In this document: in pieces, positions 1 to 11,523 of the stretch
Numbering within the stretch: position 1 is the stretch's first letter
Layout: every line of letters starts with the position of its first letter
Origin: Dichetophora obliterata
Taxonomy: Eukaryota; Arthropoda; Insecta; Diptera; Sciomyzidae
Assembly (NCBI GenBank): GCA_963920525.1
Contig: OY986436.1
Span: forward strand, 95,979,842 to 96,043,841
Length of the DNA: 64,000 nucleotides
Direction of reading: 5' to 3'
Program-made: the position numbers and the translations under genes
The notes under the pieces: model-generated
Told to the model about the DNA's origin: nothing
The model's input: only the letters and a program-made list of their open reading frames with translations
Databases searched by the model: none

Positions 1-14
1 GTCGCTCTCTCTCA

Positions 15-799
15 ATGTTATTGACAACAACTGCTATAACTGCTGCCATATACACACCTAGAAACAAAACGACCGTGTTTCATGCTTTACAAAATAATTT
101 TGATAGCTTGTCGCGATGCTCACACTGTAATGGCAATCATAAAATTTACGATTGCGAGAAGTTCTCAAGCTTAAATGCCTCTGCCAGAGTTCAGTTTATA
201 AAAGAAAGTGGTGCTTTAACTGTCAAAGCACAGGGCACCTCAAGGCGAGATGCCGTAGTACCTCAACATGCAGAATTTGTCATCAACATCACCATACGTT
301 CTTACACACTGCCGCTCTCTCTGCTCCAGAGTCCGATGAAAACGTTGTTGTTGCCACTGCTCAAACAGCTATGGTTCCCGCTTTCACTAATGCCGACGCC
401 GCTAACAACAGTTTAGATAAGCATGATTTCACAGCCTCTTTTATCACTGCAACTAAACTTGTAAAATCTATTTTAAGCACAACCTGCAATAATAGAACTA
501 CCGCTGCAACCGCCGATGTCAACTCGCAAATCGAAGCCAAACAAGCTATTCTTTTGGCTACCGCTTTTTTTAAAGTGCAAGACTGCTCCGGCCAATGGCA
601 AACCGCTCGCTTGTTATTCGATACTGGCTCGCACGAGTTGTGTGTCCAACGTCTTCGTTTGACAAGAAACCCTTCATTTGTGTTCGTAACTGGCATCGGC
701 TCTGCACATGGAGGACGTTCGAAAGATGAGACATCACTCACCTTGTCACCTCGTTTGTCTCCTCAGTGTTTCAAAATTAACGCGATTATTTTGATTTAA
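15..799 (+). pseudogene. BEL/Pao gag C-terminus and aspartic protease
   Basis: Two overlapping frames carry one decayed polyprotein. One frame starts near 119 with a Cys-rich run (CSHCNGNHKIYDC). The other (152-799) has a CCHC zinc knuckle, CFNCQSTGHLKARC, followed by CRICHQHHHTFLH, the double knuckle usual at the end of Pao gag. The protease active-site motif DTG lies at 620-628 in the context LLFDTGSHELC. The reading frame switches near 150-230 and stops at 799. In a live element this region would give the nucleocapsid and the polyprotein-cleaving protease. The family assignment is secure; the precise gag/pol boundary is not. Confidence 0.8.
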
Positions 800-859
800 C
801 ATGATTTACGAATACAATTTATTACACCAGAGATTCGAAAAGGGGTTCCTGGAACGCCC

Positions 860-2680
860 ATGGCGCAGTGCACAGCCTTTGGGTGGATGCTGTTTGGTCG
901 TGTTAATTATAAACAATCTCATGACCATAATGTACAAAGCTTACACTGCGACATCACGTTGGTCAGAGCACTGAGCAAATTATGGGAGCTAGAAGAATTA
1001 CCAAAAGTTAAACACCTCACAGCTGAAGAAAAATTTTGCGAAGACCATTTCGAAGCTACACATTGCCGTACGGCTGCAGACATTTCATCGTTGAACTTCC
1101 ACTTAAGAACAATGTACCGCTTGGTGAGCCACGAAACCTCGCAGTACGCAATCTATTGCGTATGGAAAGAAGAGTTGCCGTCGATGAAGACTTGCGGCTC
1201 CGCTATAGCAACTTTATGCAAGAGCTAATTGAAATGAATCACATGGAGATCGCACATGGTATGGCAGAAAATTGCTTTTATATGCCGCAACATTGTGCAT
1301 TAAAGGAATCTAGCGTCACAACCAAGTTGAGCGTCGGCCAAAACTTCAACCGGTTATTCGTTAAATGACGCGCTTATGATTGGGCCGCCATTACAAGATG
1401 ATATCTTTTCAATTATAATAAGGTTTAGAACGCACCGCTTCGCCCTTACTGCAGATGTGACTAACAGCCCTATTCTGGCAGCTTAACTAAGCTCACCACA
1501 TTAACAAAATAGTTAATATTAACAATTTGTTAAGGTTTCGTATTCTGCTGCAAATTTAAAAGCTCTTTTCCTTACAATTTTGTTAATAACAGAAAGAGTC
1601 TTAACAACGAATGAAATGTATGTGCTTAGATAGAAAATTGTTGTGAAAATAATAAAAAAATACAAATTAATATATAATATTGAGTTTAAATACATTAAAC
1701 TGAAAAATGGAGGAATTTTTTCTTATTTTAAGTGTTGATAATGAAATCTTTCAGTAGCCGTGGCAAATTTTTCAAGCGCTTGCAAAGTCACAAGCTGCAC
1801 TCGAAGCATCTGTTTATATAGCGCATCTCTTCTTTCAATAGGCATATCGATTTTCACCATGCATGGTGAACTTTAAAAGCTTTTTAAGCTTTTATGTTGT
1901 TAATGATTTTTAAGAATACCAACATTTACATAACATAACAAGCAGCTTAACAAGAGCTCCTTAACTATTTCTTGTTAAGTTAACAACCAGAATAGGGCTG
2001 TAAGATGTATAGGCAAGTTTGTCGCAGAAAAACATACTGATTTACAACGCATTGTCTGGTAGCTGCAGCTTCTCACTTAGCCGTAAAGGCGCTACAGAAA
2101 TCCGCAAAATATGCTAATAATAATTTCAAAGAAGCTGCTGACACGATTCTTCGTAATTTTTATATGGACGATTTGTTGACGGGGTCATCCAGCATAGAGA
2201 CGTTTCAATTGTTGCAAAGAGACATATCCACCATTCTAAGCGGTGGTGGATTTGAGCTTAGACAGTGGGCTTCAAATTGTGCAGAGATAATTGAACCAAT
2301 GCCACACGCTTCAAGAGATATTTCTCATTATATTGCAGAATGAAACGAAGTACACGCCCTAGGTCTTATTTGGAATACCAAAGACGATTTTCTGACTTTT
2401 TCCGTAAAGCTTAAAGAGCCACCAACCTTTTTCTCTAAAAGAGCATTTTTATCGGATTCGAGTACCTTGTTTGACCCGCTTGGTCTTCTAACACCTTGCA
2501 CTATAAAGTCAACAATTTGGTTCCAGGACATTTGGCGCACAGATGCTGATTGGGATGATGCGGTTCCGGACAGCATTATGAAACAATGGAGTTCTCATCG
2601 CCAAGACTTGAAACTCCTTTCTGGTGTCAAACTAAATCGATGGCTTGGCTGTGGGACTACCGGTTCGGTTACAGAGTAAC
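860..2680 (+). pseudogene. BEL/Pao reverse transcriptase region, split by a MITE
   Basis: Two frames (860-1228 and 1036-1368) carry the Pao segment between protease and RT (GWMLFGRV, CEDHFEATHCR). RT motif A, ALTADVT, ends at 1461, where a 536-bp MITE is inserted. The frame resumes at 2004 with KMYRQV. The catalytic YMDD box lies at 2161-2172 (YMDDLLTG). Part of the palm between motif A and YMDD is missing, and there are in-frame stops near 2040 and 2341. The connection domain (LFDPLGLLTPCTI) follows at about 2467-2510. The RT is inactive. Confidence 0.8.
1465..2000. mobile_element. PIF/Harbinger-type MITE in BEL RT
   Basis: The ends are perfect 14-bp inverted repeats, CAGCCCTATTCTGG and its complement. 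They are flanked by a 3-bp duplication TAA at 1462-1464 and 2001-2003. Removing the element plus one TAA restores the RT motif-A reading frame, which proves insertion. A 3-bp TWA duplication is characteristic of PIF/Harbinger elements (known of the family). The 536-bp interior is AT-rich and non-coding, so mobilisation would have been in trans. A similar terminal sequence (CCAGAATAGGGC) recurs at 15535-15546. Confidence 0.88.
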
Positions 2681-3670
2681 ACACATTTGCTGACGCATCG
2701 GAGCGTGCGTACGCTGCGGTTATTTATGCTCGATCAATCAGACTGTACAGTCTGTGTCACCTTAGTCGCTTCTAAGGCTAACGTTGCATCGCTAAAGGTG
2801 ACAACGCTTCCACGTCTGGTACTTTGTGCTGCACACCTTGCCGCAAAGCTTCTGAAAAATGTAACATCTAGTTGGGATATGCAAAACTATCCATTTTATG
2901 CTTCGACTGATTCCACTATTACGCTGGCATGGTTACAAGCTCATCCGAGTCGCTGGGTAACTTTTATTGCAAACCTTGTCGCTGAAATACAGGAAATTTT
3001 CACACCAGAGTGCTGGACCCACATACGCTCTGAGTACAATCCTGCGGATTACGCTTCTAGAGGCGTGACGCCTGGTTACCTGCTTCAGCACCAACTTTGG
3101 TGGAATGGGCCTACATTTTTAAAGGAAACAAATGAGTTTTGGAAGCATAATTCACCAACACAACACACAACGGAGCTAGAACTGCGATCGAGTAAGCTCA
3201 TCGTGCGCTTAGCTGATTCTAAAGAACTTTGGACTTTACTTACTAAATATTCATGCTACGCTAAATTGAAAAGAGTTACTGCTTTTGCCCTACTCTTTGT
3301 CACGAATTTACGTGTCATCCTAAAACATACTGCTGTACGGCGTTCTGGCCCTCTTAGCTGCAAAGAAATTCTTGAGGCAGAAATTGCACTAGTTAGGTAT
3401 ACTCAAACTTATTATTTTTCTAATATAATATCTCATTGCAGCAAAAAGAAGCCAATGCCACTTCGAAGACGTCTGTTGCGTTTGCAACTTTTCCTAGATG
3501 AAAATGCAATTTTACGAGTCGGAGGTTGCTTGAAACGATCTGCTGCCAGTGTCGATATTAAGCAACCAATCATCCTTGCGAAAAATTCACCACTTGCTAA
3601 GCTTATAGTTACGGAGATACACGCGTATACGCTGCACGCTGGCCCTCAAACAATGCAGACTATTTTATAA
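2645..3670 (+). pseudogene. BEL/Pao RNase H domain and integrase N-terminus
   Basis: An uninterrupted 341-codon stretch. The RNase H-like region contains YASTDSTITLAWLQ (catalytic-type Asp), followed by HIRSEYNPADYASRG, a hallmark of Pao RNase H. The end of the frame (EIHAYTLHAGPQTM) is the start of the integrase zinc-binding region. It stops at 3668-3670. It follows the RT fragment and precedes the integrase core, in native order. This is the best preserved part of the element. Confidence 0.82.
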
Positions 3671-4088
3671 CGCCGCTTCTGGGTTATAGGAGCACGCAAT
3701 TTTATTCGTCTAGTGTATCATAAGTGTGTAAAGTGTACACTTTTGAACCGAAACCTTGCGCAACAATCAATGGCAGATTTACCATCAAGTCATGCCACTT
3801 ACGCCCGCTGTTTTCTACGTAGTGCTGTTGATTTTGCTGGGCCATTTTCGTTTAAGTTTTCTCAGGGAAGAGGCTCTAAGTCTATAAAGGGCTACATCAG
3901 CACATTCGTTTGCATGAGCACTGGTGCCATTTCTCAACGCATTTAAAAGATTTATTAATCGCCGTGGTTACTGTAAAACCATGTTTTCCGACAATGGCAC
4001 TAATTTTGTAGGTGCGGAAAGAGAGTTAAGGAGCATGTTTCAACGATGTGTGGCTGATGATAAGGTCCGAAGTTACTTTGCTGATTCC
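3671..4088 (+). pseudogene. BEL/Pao integrase core, interrupted by a LINE
   Basis: The zinc-binding Cys pair (HKCVKC) lies near 3720. The first catalytic Asp is in SAVDFAGPF near 3830, and the second is in FSDNGTNF near 3986. A frame change occurs near 3925-3945. The frame ends at YFADS, exactly at the target duplication of the inserted LINE. The third catalytic residue (Glu of GGYWE) lies 5.7 kb away at about 9850. Integrase would insert the cDNA; this copy cannot be translated as one protein. Confidence 0.82.
4073..4088. repeat. Target-site duplication of LOA-like LINE (copy 1)
   Basis: The 16-bp sequence TTACTTTGCTGATTCC occurs here and again at 9781-9796, exactly flanking the LINE. Translation across one copy rebuilds the integrase motif YFADS, so this is a true insertion footprint. 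Confidence 0.93.
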
Positions 4089-4428
4089 CCTACGACGAGT
4101 GACAATCTTGAAGCGATGTAGGGGCTTAAGCTGCAATGGCACAATGCTGCCAGCGGCAGCAGTTCCTCCCTGTAGGGCATAACCCTACATCTTTGCGGAG
4201 CCTACAGCTTTGGTCTTGTGGCGAACTAAAAGTTACTCCCCCATAATCCAGGGTGTCATGCGTACCGTGCCCATTGGATGGTTTGCAGTCAGGGGGTATA
4301 CCGACTGTATTGGAACGGCGCCTTCACGATAACAGGCCGCCTCGTGAAGTAACTGCTTTACCATGGTATTCGGGCTCTGGCATGGTCGACCACCCTTTCC
4401 CAGCCGTAACAAATAGACTGCGACGTTT

Positions 4429-6135
4429 TTGTCCTCGGACACGAGCTACCGGTCGAATCCAAATATAAGCACAACTAAAAAACAAAAACACAACAAACAA
4501 GAAGACTTGCGGGAAATCACTGCAAGCAGAGCAGCAGACCTTATGGAACAGAGATTCCAAGGAGAAGGTCAAAAGCAGGGCACCAAACTTAGGAGTAATC
4601 CTCCTCCGCCAACCAGAACTCAAGTCAATAGGACTTCACGCAGAAGTGATCAGGTGGAGCATAAAATCCAAAAAGATGATCACAGACACTGCAGAACACA
4701 GATCAGGAGAAACCCGTACGGCAGAGATCGAGTGGAGCATAACATCCACAACGATCAAAGGCCTAGTACGAGCCACCAAAGGAAAACTGCGAGGCCCAGG
4801 AGATTACATCCTGTCACAATGCCCCCGGAAAAACACGGGGAAGATATGACATCGGCTCCGAAAAGAATCCCAAGTACGGAAACTGCGTCCACGTCCAAGG
4901 AAGCAGCACAGAAAAGGGAAACAAAAGAAGGGCAGCACACACAAACCCTTCCATAGTAGACGTCGACTTATCCATCTTCCTCAGCGTGGGGAGCCAGAAG
5001 GACTAGAAGACCCACTAAGAGTTGGTCTAAGTGGAGCGGGCGTGAGATGGTATCTGCGCTACCAGGAACAGGGCATGGCACCCGAAGTAGCTCGTGAAAA
5101 AGCGTTAGAGCATCGGGAATCACCGGCTTACCAGAGACAACGAAGAGGAGTTGTAGCGAGATAACGCCTCCTCAACGTCCAGAGAGCAAGAAGGTAAAAA
5201 AAGCTCCTGGAAGTAATAGTAGGTCAGAACCTGGGGCTAAGTTACCCAAGCCAGAACCACTGAAAAAGAGGACCAGCTATGCCAGCATAGCCAAAGACAT
5301 CCAAATTGCGGTCCTGCCCAAAGAATACCCCCGGCAAATGCTAAATCCGGATGAGCTCTCGGAGCTAGAAGAAGCCATACTGAGCGAAGTAGTGAAGGGC
5401 TGGTCCACCAAGCTACAGTTTGAGGGAATTCACTTCCGTCCGGGCATGTTACTGGTCGACTGTTCGAATCCCTCAACAGCAGAATGGCTGCGAGCATCAG
5501 CACCAAAGCTCGAGCACTGGAAAGGGTTAGAACTGATGGCTTGCCTAGGGGAGGAGGTTCCAAAAGGGCATACTATAAGAATGTTCTTGCCAAGAAGCTC
5601 AAGTACGGAGATCAATAGATCGATGGGACTAATTGCCGCCCAGAACGATAGTCTCAATACAAAGTATTGGAAGATACTGAGCTCTAAGGATGAGGGAAGT
5701 GGGCACATGCTTACGTTCTCAATAGATAGGGAGTCACTTGAAACTATCAAGTCACGGGGCTCAACTATCAGCTTCATTCCAGTGCTGGGCACAAAATCGC
5801 CCCCAACGACCAAACCGTCCATAGCAGCAACATCCACAGCTGTAGCGCCCACAGCTGCAACGTCGACAGTGGTAACAGAAGCTACGTCCACAGAAGCTAC
5901 GTCTGTAACTCCCAATGAAGGGAACGACGCAACGCCACCAACACAAATAACTGGTGAAGTTGTCACGGAGAAGTTCACCTCCGTCTCGGTCATCACCGCA
6001 ACACCTTCAATCGGAGATCAGGCAGAGGGCATGAACCTCGCCGCTCTCTCGATTGATGGTAGTAAAAGCGTACCTTCAACTGAGGTAGGAGTAACGCTGC
6101 CTGAAGAAGATCGGGGCAGCAGCCCGGTGCTATGA
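4429..6135 (+). pseudogene. LOA-like ORF1 (DUF4780-type gag-like protein)
   Basis: The coding signal runs through three frame segments: 4429-4956, then another frame to about 5162 (LSGAGVRWYLRYQEQG), then the first frame from about 5116 to 6135. The last part begins KRTSYASIAKDIQIAVLPKE and continues into LSELEEAILSEVVKGW, which matches the DUF4780-like core of LOA-type ORF1 proteins. A Thr/Ala/Ser-rich tail (about 5800-5990) follows. ORF1 proteins bind the element RNA in the RNP. The stop TGA at 6133-6135 overlaps the ORF2 start as ATGA. At least two frameshifts near 4954 and 5160 break the frame. Confidence 0.72.
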
Positions 6136-9100
6136 CGATCGGCACAGAAACCAGCACGAAATTTGCCCAGGTAAACCTCCACCATGCAAAAGCTGCTTCG
6201 GCAGTTATTGCTCGGAGGTTTACCACAGAACAACTGGGCTTCGTGCTGATCCAAGAACCCTGGTGCTACAGGGGAAAAGTCAGTGGCCTCTACTGCAGAG
6301 AGGGTCAGGTAACTTGGGGCCATAGAACAATCAATCCCAGAGCATGCATCCTAATGCAGAAAAATACTAATTATATTTGTCTTTCAGAATTTATGACGCG
6401 GGACCTAACAGTAATCGAGACTTACATCGAAACTGATGGTAAGCACCGCGCCATAGTGATCGCATCCGCATACTTTCCTGGGGACGATCTAATCCCCCAG
6501 AGGAGATAAAACGGCTAGTGGAGCACTGCAGGAAAGAGTAACTTCCACTAATCATCGGCTGTGACGCCAACGCACACCATACAATTTGGGGAAGCACCTA
6601 CGTCAACACCAGAGGTGAGTACCTTTTAGAATTTCTTTTAAGTAGTAACCTAGACTTTTACAATGTGGGGGTAAAACCTACTTTTGTCACTAGGGCTAGA
6701 GAAGAGGTCTTAGATATCACCATAGGAAGCCCAGAGGTTGGGGATATGATTAGGAATGGAGGGTATTAACGGAACATCCAATGTCTGACCATAGAATTAT
6801 AGAGTTTAGACTTGGGGCAAAATGTCAAGAGATAGAACCCAAAAGAAACCCAAGAAATACCAGTTGGGACAACTACACCAACACCCTGAAAGAAAACCTA
6901 CAGAGCGTAAAAGCTAGGAGTAGAATTAGTAACATCCTAGAACTTTAATGCTATGTAGAGCAGGTAAACAATGCAGTATATAATGCCTACGAATCTAGCT
7001 GTCCAACAGGGCACAAGGCAAGAACAAAACATACTCCTTGGTGGAGCGCCGAGTTGACCATACTCTGAAAAAAGGTGCGATGCAGTTTTAATGCCGCAAA
7101 GCGCAACGGAGAATGGCACAACTACACGGCGACTCTGACGGAGTACATTAAAGAAATCAGAAAAGCCAAAAGACAAAGCTTTAGAACTTTCTGCGAAGAC
7201 ATTTCTTCCACGGCAGCCGCAGCCAGGATACACAAAGCAATGGCTAAAGGCAGAGTGGAGACAAGAATGTCATTTCTATTGCCAGACGGAAGCCATACGC
7301 TAAGAGAAGAGCAACGAGCCAGTCACCTTCTAAAAACTCATTTCCCGGGCAGCACACCAGTAACTGAGTATGAGACAGCAGACAGGCAGATTACTCCAAA
7401 TCAAGAAGAATGGAAACTCGCAACGAGCATTTGTACTAAGGCTCGCCTAGATTGGGCACTCAGAACCTTTCAACCATTCTACAAAAAGGTGCAGAAACTA
7501 TATCGCCTCACCTAGTCAAAATAACTAGAAGCAGCCTTGCGCTGGGCTGTATCCCAAGGAAATGGAGAAGGGCGATAGTCACCTTCATACCAAAAGTAGG
7601 GAAAATAGACTACACGCTACCAAAGTCGTTTAGACCCATTAGCCTTACCTCATTTGTACTTAAAACAATGGAAAAGATAATAGATAACTATATAAGAACT
7701 GAGATTCTGGAGAAGGCACCAATGCACCCATGTCAACACGCGTATAGGGCGGGTAGGTCTACAGAACCTGCTCTACACCAGTTGGCTAGTAACATCCAGT
7801 CAGCTTTCAAAAACAAAGAAACCGTACTCTGTGCCTTTCTAGACATAGAGGGAGCCTTTGATAATACTTCTCACGAGGCTGTGAAGAAGTCTTTACACAA
7901 AAAAGGAGTATATGATATGCTCAGCAGATGGATATGCCGAATGCTTAGCACTAGAACTGCAGAAACAAAAGTGGGCAACACCACTATAAGAATCAAAACA
8001 GCAAAAGGCTGCCCACAAGGCGGAGTCCTTTCTCCACTGCCGTGGAGTCTTGTTGTGGACGAATTATTAACGATGCTAACAGAGAATGGCATAAAATGTC
8101 AGGGTTACGCAGACGACATCGCCTTAATAGCGAGAGGGAAGTTCGAGGATACACTCTGTAACCTGATACAGAGAGGACTGTCAGTAACAAAGGAGTGGTG
8201 CAACACAGTGGAATTAAGTATCAACCCAGCGAAAACCACCATAGTACCTTTTACTAACAAAAGAAGCCTGCCAAACCTCCGAACAATGAGAATGGATGGC
8301 ACTGAAATTCCCTTCAAAGGAGAAGTAAAGTATCTGGGACTTACACTAGATTCAAAGCTTCTCTGGAGAAGACATGCAGAGGTAACTATAAACAAAGCAA
8401 CGCGCGCACTCATGGTATGTAGGAGCCTGGCGGGGAAAAGCTGGGGTTGTAACCCAACAATTCTCCGCTGGATGTATACCATGATGGTGAGACCCATCCT
8501 CACCTATGGTGCAATAGCATGGGCTGAGAGCACCAAGCTAACCACAATGAGGAATATGCTAACAAAGGTGCAGAGACTGGCCTGTGTATGCATCACAGGG
8601 GCCATGAGGACATGCCCTACAGCAGCACTAGAAGTAATTCTGGAACTCTGTTGTGCATTGCAAAAGAGGGGACAGGTTTAGGTAAAACTATCAGCAGTAG
8701 AGAGAAGGAGGATATTGCAAAGCACACTCCCTACATCGATCTACCAAGAGACGATATAGTAAAAAGGTATAACTTCGAAAAACACTTCGGAATTAAGCTT
8801 AGTACCAAGAAAGAGTGGGACAGCGAGATGATATCGCAAGTCAAGAAACCACACAGTATAGCATGGTATATAGATGGGTCCAAGACCTTGGAAGGTATAG
8901 GCGCAGGGGTGTAAGGGCCAAGAACCAAGCACTGTGAACCTATGGGGACAACACCCAGTATCTTCCAAGCGGAAATTCTAGCAATACAGCTGTGTGCACA
9001 ATTTAATCTGGACCGTAAATACAAAGGTCAGGATATAGTTGTGATGTCAGACAGCCAAGCAGCAATCAAAGCATTAGTTTCCTGTGAGATATCATCGAGA

Positions 9101-9688
9101 ATAACATGGGAATGCCTAACAAAACTCAACGAACTAGGCAAGAATAACACTGTTACTATACTTTGGGTCCCAGAACACAAAGGAATACAGGGTAAAGAAG
9201 AAGATGGTCTAGCGCGACAGGGTGCAGCCACAAAATTTATAGAACCAGAACCATTCTGCGGATTGGGCACACATTCTATAAAAGAAGAACTAAGAAGGGA
9301 GGAGAGGCATAAACGTTCAAACCTTTGGAAAAGCCTCCCAAAGCTAAGACAATCCAAATTGCTCCTCAGAGATTTTAACACTCGGAGAGCAAAATTGTGC
9401 ATAAGCTTAGGCAAACCGAATCTTAGGATTCTAACGCGGTTCCTTACAGGACACTGTAAACTCAAATACCACCTGATGAAATTGGACATAGAGACCAATA
9501 GTAACTGCCGTTTCTGTGAAGAAGCAGAGGAGACTCCAATACACCTACTTACAAACTGCGACGCCGTGGCTCGCAGACGTAAACTAGCACTGGGAAACTA
9601 TGAGCTGAGTCTAGAGCAGGTTTCATCCCTTGAACCCAAGAATATTCTCAAATTCATTAGAGAAATAGGTCTGGATGAAATTCTGTAA
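6132..9688 (+). pseudogene. LOA-like ORF2: endonuclease, reverse transcriptase, RNase H
   Basis: The start ATG at 6132 overlaps the ORF1 stop. An APE-type endonuclease begins with FAQVNLHHAKAA and FVLIQEPW, then a frameshift near 6500 leads to IIGCDANAHHTIWG. RT motifs are FLDIEGAFDN (about 7840), GCPQGGVLSPLPW (about 8010) and YADD at 8106-8117. A frame change near 8600-8680 leads to RNase H: WYIDGSKT (about 8865), FQAEILAIQ, MSDSQAA and a final Asp region near 9200. One in-frame TAA sits at 8912-8914. The protein ends at 9688 after a cysteine motif (CRFCEEAEETPIHLLTNC). The enzyme would nick DNA and reverse-transcribe its RNA; this copy is dead. Confidence 0.85.
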
Positions 9689-9780
9689 TCCGCAAGCCCA
9701 GCGGAGCTTTGAGAAGGAGGTACAATAGATCTCATTTAGGTCGCAGTACGCATCTCCACCACACAACATTAACATTAACA
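9689..9780 (+). other. LOA-like 3' UTR and AACATT tail
   Basis: A short 3' UTR after the ORF2 stop ends with about three AACATT-type repeats at 9763-9780, directly abutting the target duplication. LINEs of the I group commonly end in short tandem repeats rather than poly(A). Confidence 0.75.
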
Positions 9781-9796
9781 TTACTTTGCTGATTCC
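9781..9796. repeat. Target-site duplication of LOA-like LINE (copy 2)
   Basis: Second copy of TTACTTTGCTGATTCC, identical over 16 bp to 4073-4088. The BEL integrase frame continues directly from it. Confidence 0.93.
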
Positions 9797-10402
9797 TGTG
9801 TCACATGGCACTTTAATCCTCCGAGCGCACCACATATGGGAGGGTATTGGGAGATTGGTGTTAAACGTGTAAAATACTATCTTAAACGCGCATTAGGCGA
9901 TACTCTACTAACATATGAGGATTTCAGTACCCTGCTCACTGAAGTTGAGGCTTGCGTAAATTCACGTCCCTTGTGCACTTCTATAACAGACGCCAGTGAT
10001 ATGGAAATTCTCACACCTGGACACTTTATCATAGGTGAACCTTTAAAATCACTTCCAGAGCCAAAGACTCAAGAGTTTAATGGAAATTAACACCAGCACT
10101 GGCATGCTATTTCATCGATGAGACAACATTTTTGGCATCGTTGGCGAGATGAATATCTCGTTAGCTTGCAACGCCGTTCCAAGTGGTTTCGCTCTTCCCC
10201 AAACATTCAAGGAAATGACCTAGTCGCCGTACTTAATGAATGTACTCCACCGACGAAATGGAAACTAGCAAGAGTAGTAAAATGTCATCCTGGAGACGAT
10301 GGTTGCGTAAGAGTCGCTACCGTAAAAACAGCCGATGGAGAGTTAGTACGACCAGTCGTGAAGCTTTGCCCTTTGCTCACTAAATGCGATATCTTTTATT
10401 GA
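9797..10402 (+). pseudogene. BEL/Pao integrase C-terminus with DUF5641-like tail
   Basis: Continuation of the integrase after the LINE. WHFNPPSAPHMGGYWEIG contains the third catalytic residue, the Glu. NSRPLCTSITDASDMEILTPGHF (about 9955-10020) and the tail QHFWHRWRDEYLVSLQRR (about 10120-10175) follow, then GNDLVAVL and WKLARV, which are typical of the DUF5641 end of Pao pol. One stop at 10088-10090 breaks the frame. Pol ends at 10402. Confidence 0.85.
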
Positions 10403-11316
10403 AAGTATAATTATTCTTATTAAGCATTTATTGTAATTAACTTTTCTTGAAACCTGAAATTTTGTTTCAAAACCATGTAATTTTTGTTGATTTTTAAAAC
10501 CAGAGTCTATGTTGAACGCTTTGAAATCGTTCAAGGCCGGCGCTATGTTGGTTTTATTTACGTTCTCTGAGTAAATCAGTTAGCTTTTGTATATTAAAGT
10601 TAGTATTAAACGAGTTGTCAAAATAAAAACACGAGTTTCTTTTATAAAAGCAACCAATAAACGCAACACTCTATGTCTAGGATATGCCCGTTGCACGGTG
10701 CAAGAATAGGAAATATACAATCCGTGCACCGCCGCAACAACAAAATACAAGTAAAAATAACAATACACATTTCCTACTTATGAATTTCCTACTGAAACCC
10801 ATGAATACGGCAATGCTATGAAGAATAGTTGGTGAAATGCAACCCTGTGATTGTAATGAGAGAGAAGAGAATGAAGGAGCGCCAAACAGAAGGTGAAATG
10901 AGCGTGAAGTGCAGCTCATTATAGAGGTCTTTGAGCTGTTTATTTTACTATGCTATGATTGTACAATAGGGCGCTCTCGATCCAGTGGATATTTTAGTAT
11001 AGAATTGTTACAATCCGTGCTCTCATGCAATTATGCTAGACATAGAGAATACCCCTAATAATTAAATTTTAATAAAATGTATAAAAAATATTTTGTTGAA
11101 AATTGTTCATTGCTTCTCATTTTTCGAAACTGCGTTAAAAAATAATAAACTATTAACAGTCTTAGAAGCAGTACGATTTCTTTTTTCAACAATAATATTG
11201 CCATAAACCATGTAACTGGATCTCACAGCAGGCATAATTTTACCTATATTCGCTGTTTGTTCATTGACTCGAAAAACTCTCAAAATTATCACTATATTCA
11301 CTATGTTTGTTCGCTT
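10403..11316 (+). other. Non-coding; possible BEL 3' LTR
   Basis: No gene is seen. The segment directly follows pol, so the 3' LTR of the BEL element should lie here. A G/C-rich run (AAGGCCGGCGC) near 10530 followed by TGTTGG is a possible polypurine tract and LTR start. With no 5' LTR in the window I cannot define the ends. Confidence 0.3.
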
Positions 11317-11343
11317 ATGCCGTGGTTATGCTAGCCAAACATG
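11317..11343 (+). repeat. 27-bp inverted repeat, left arm
   Basis: A 27-bp segment (core GTGGTTATGCTAGCCAAAC) is the perfect reverse complement of 13257-13283. Similarity extends outward with mismatches. It may be the terminal repeat of a roughly 1.97-kb element that later received the LINE at 11524-12871; no target duplication was found. Confidence 0.7.
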
Positions 11344-11523
11344 TTCGGTGTTCATTTTTGTTAATTTGTTCTCTTCACTGAAATGTTTGTTTGGTGGTTA
11401 TGCTATGATTGGTGGCACAGTTGCATTATATGTAAAATCAACATGGCTTTGTTTCAGGCAGATCGACGGCCACAAATCTAAATATATTCTGTACTTATAT
11501 AATCAACAATTTCTCAAAAGGAT

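Larger units (their letters stand above)
1..4088 (+). mobile_element. BEL/Pao LTR retrotransposon, left segment (degraded)
   Basis: Decayed gag, protease, reverse transcriptase, RNase H and integrase pieces occur in BEL/Pao order on the plus strand. The element continues at 9797-10402 after a LINE insertion. A 16-bp target duplication at 4073-4088 and 9781-9796 shows that the two parts were once contiguous. The 5' LTR is not visible, because the window opens inside gag. Many frameshifts and stops mean that it is a dead copy. Confidence 0.85.
4089..9780 (+). mobile_element. LOA-like (I-group) non-LTR retrotransposon, full length but degraded
   Basis: A 5,692-bp element delimited by a 16-bp target duplication. 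It has a 5' UTR, an ORF1 with a DUF4780-like domain, and an ORF2 with endonuclease, reverse transcriptase and C-terminal RNase H. It ends in a short 3' tail of AACATT repeats (about 9763-9780). A C-terminal RNase H together with this ORF1 type is characteristic of LOA and related I-group elements (family knowledge; clade placement is inference). Several frameshifts and stops make it inactive. Confidence 0.82.
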
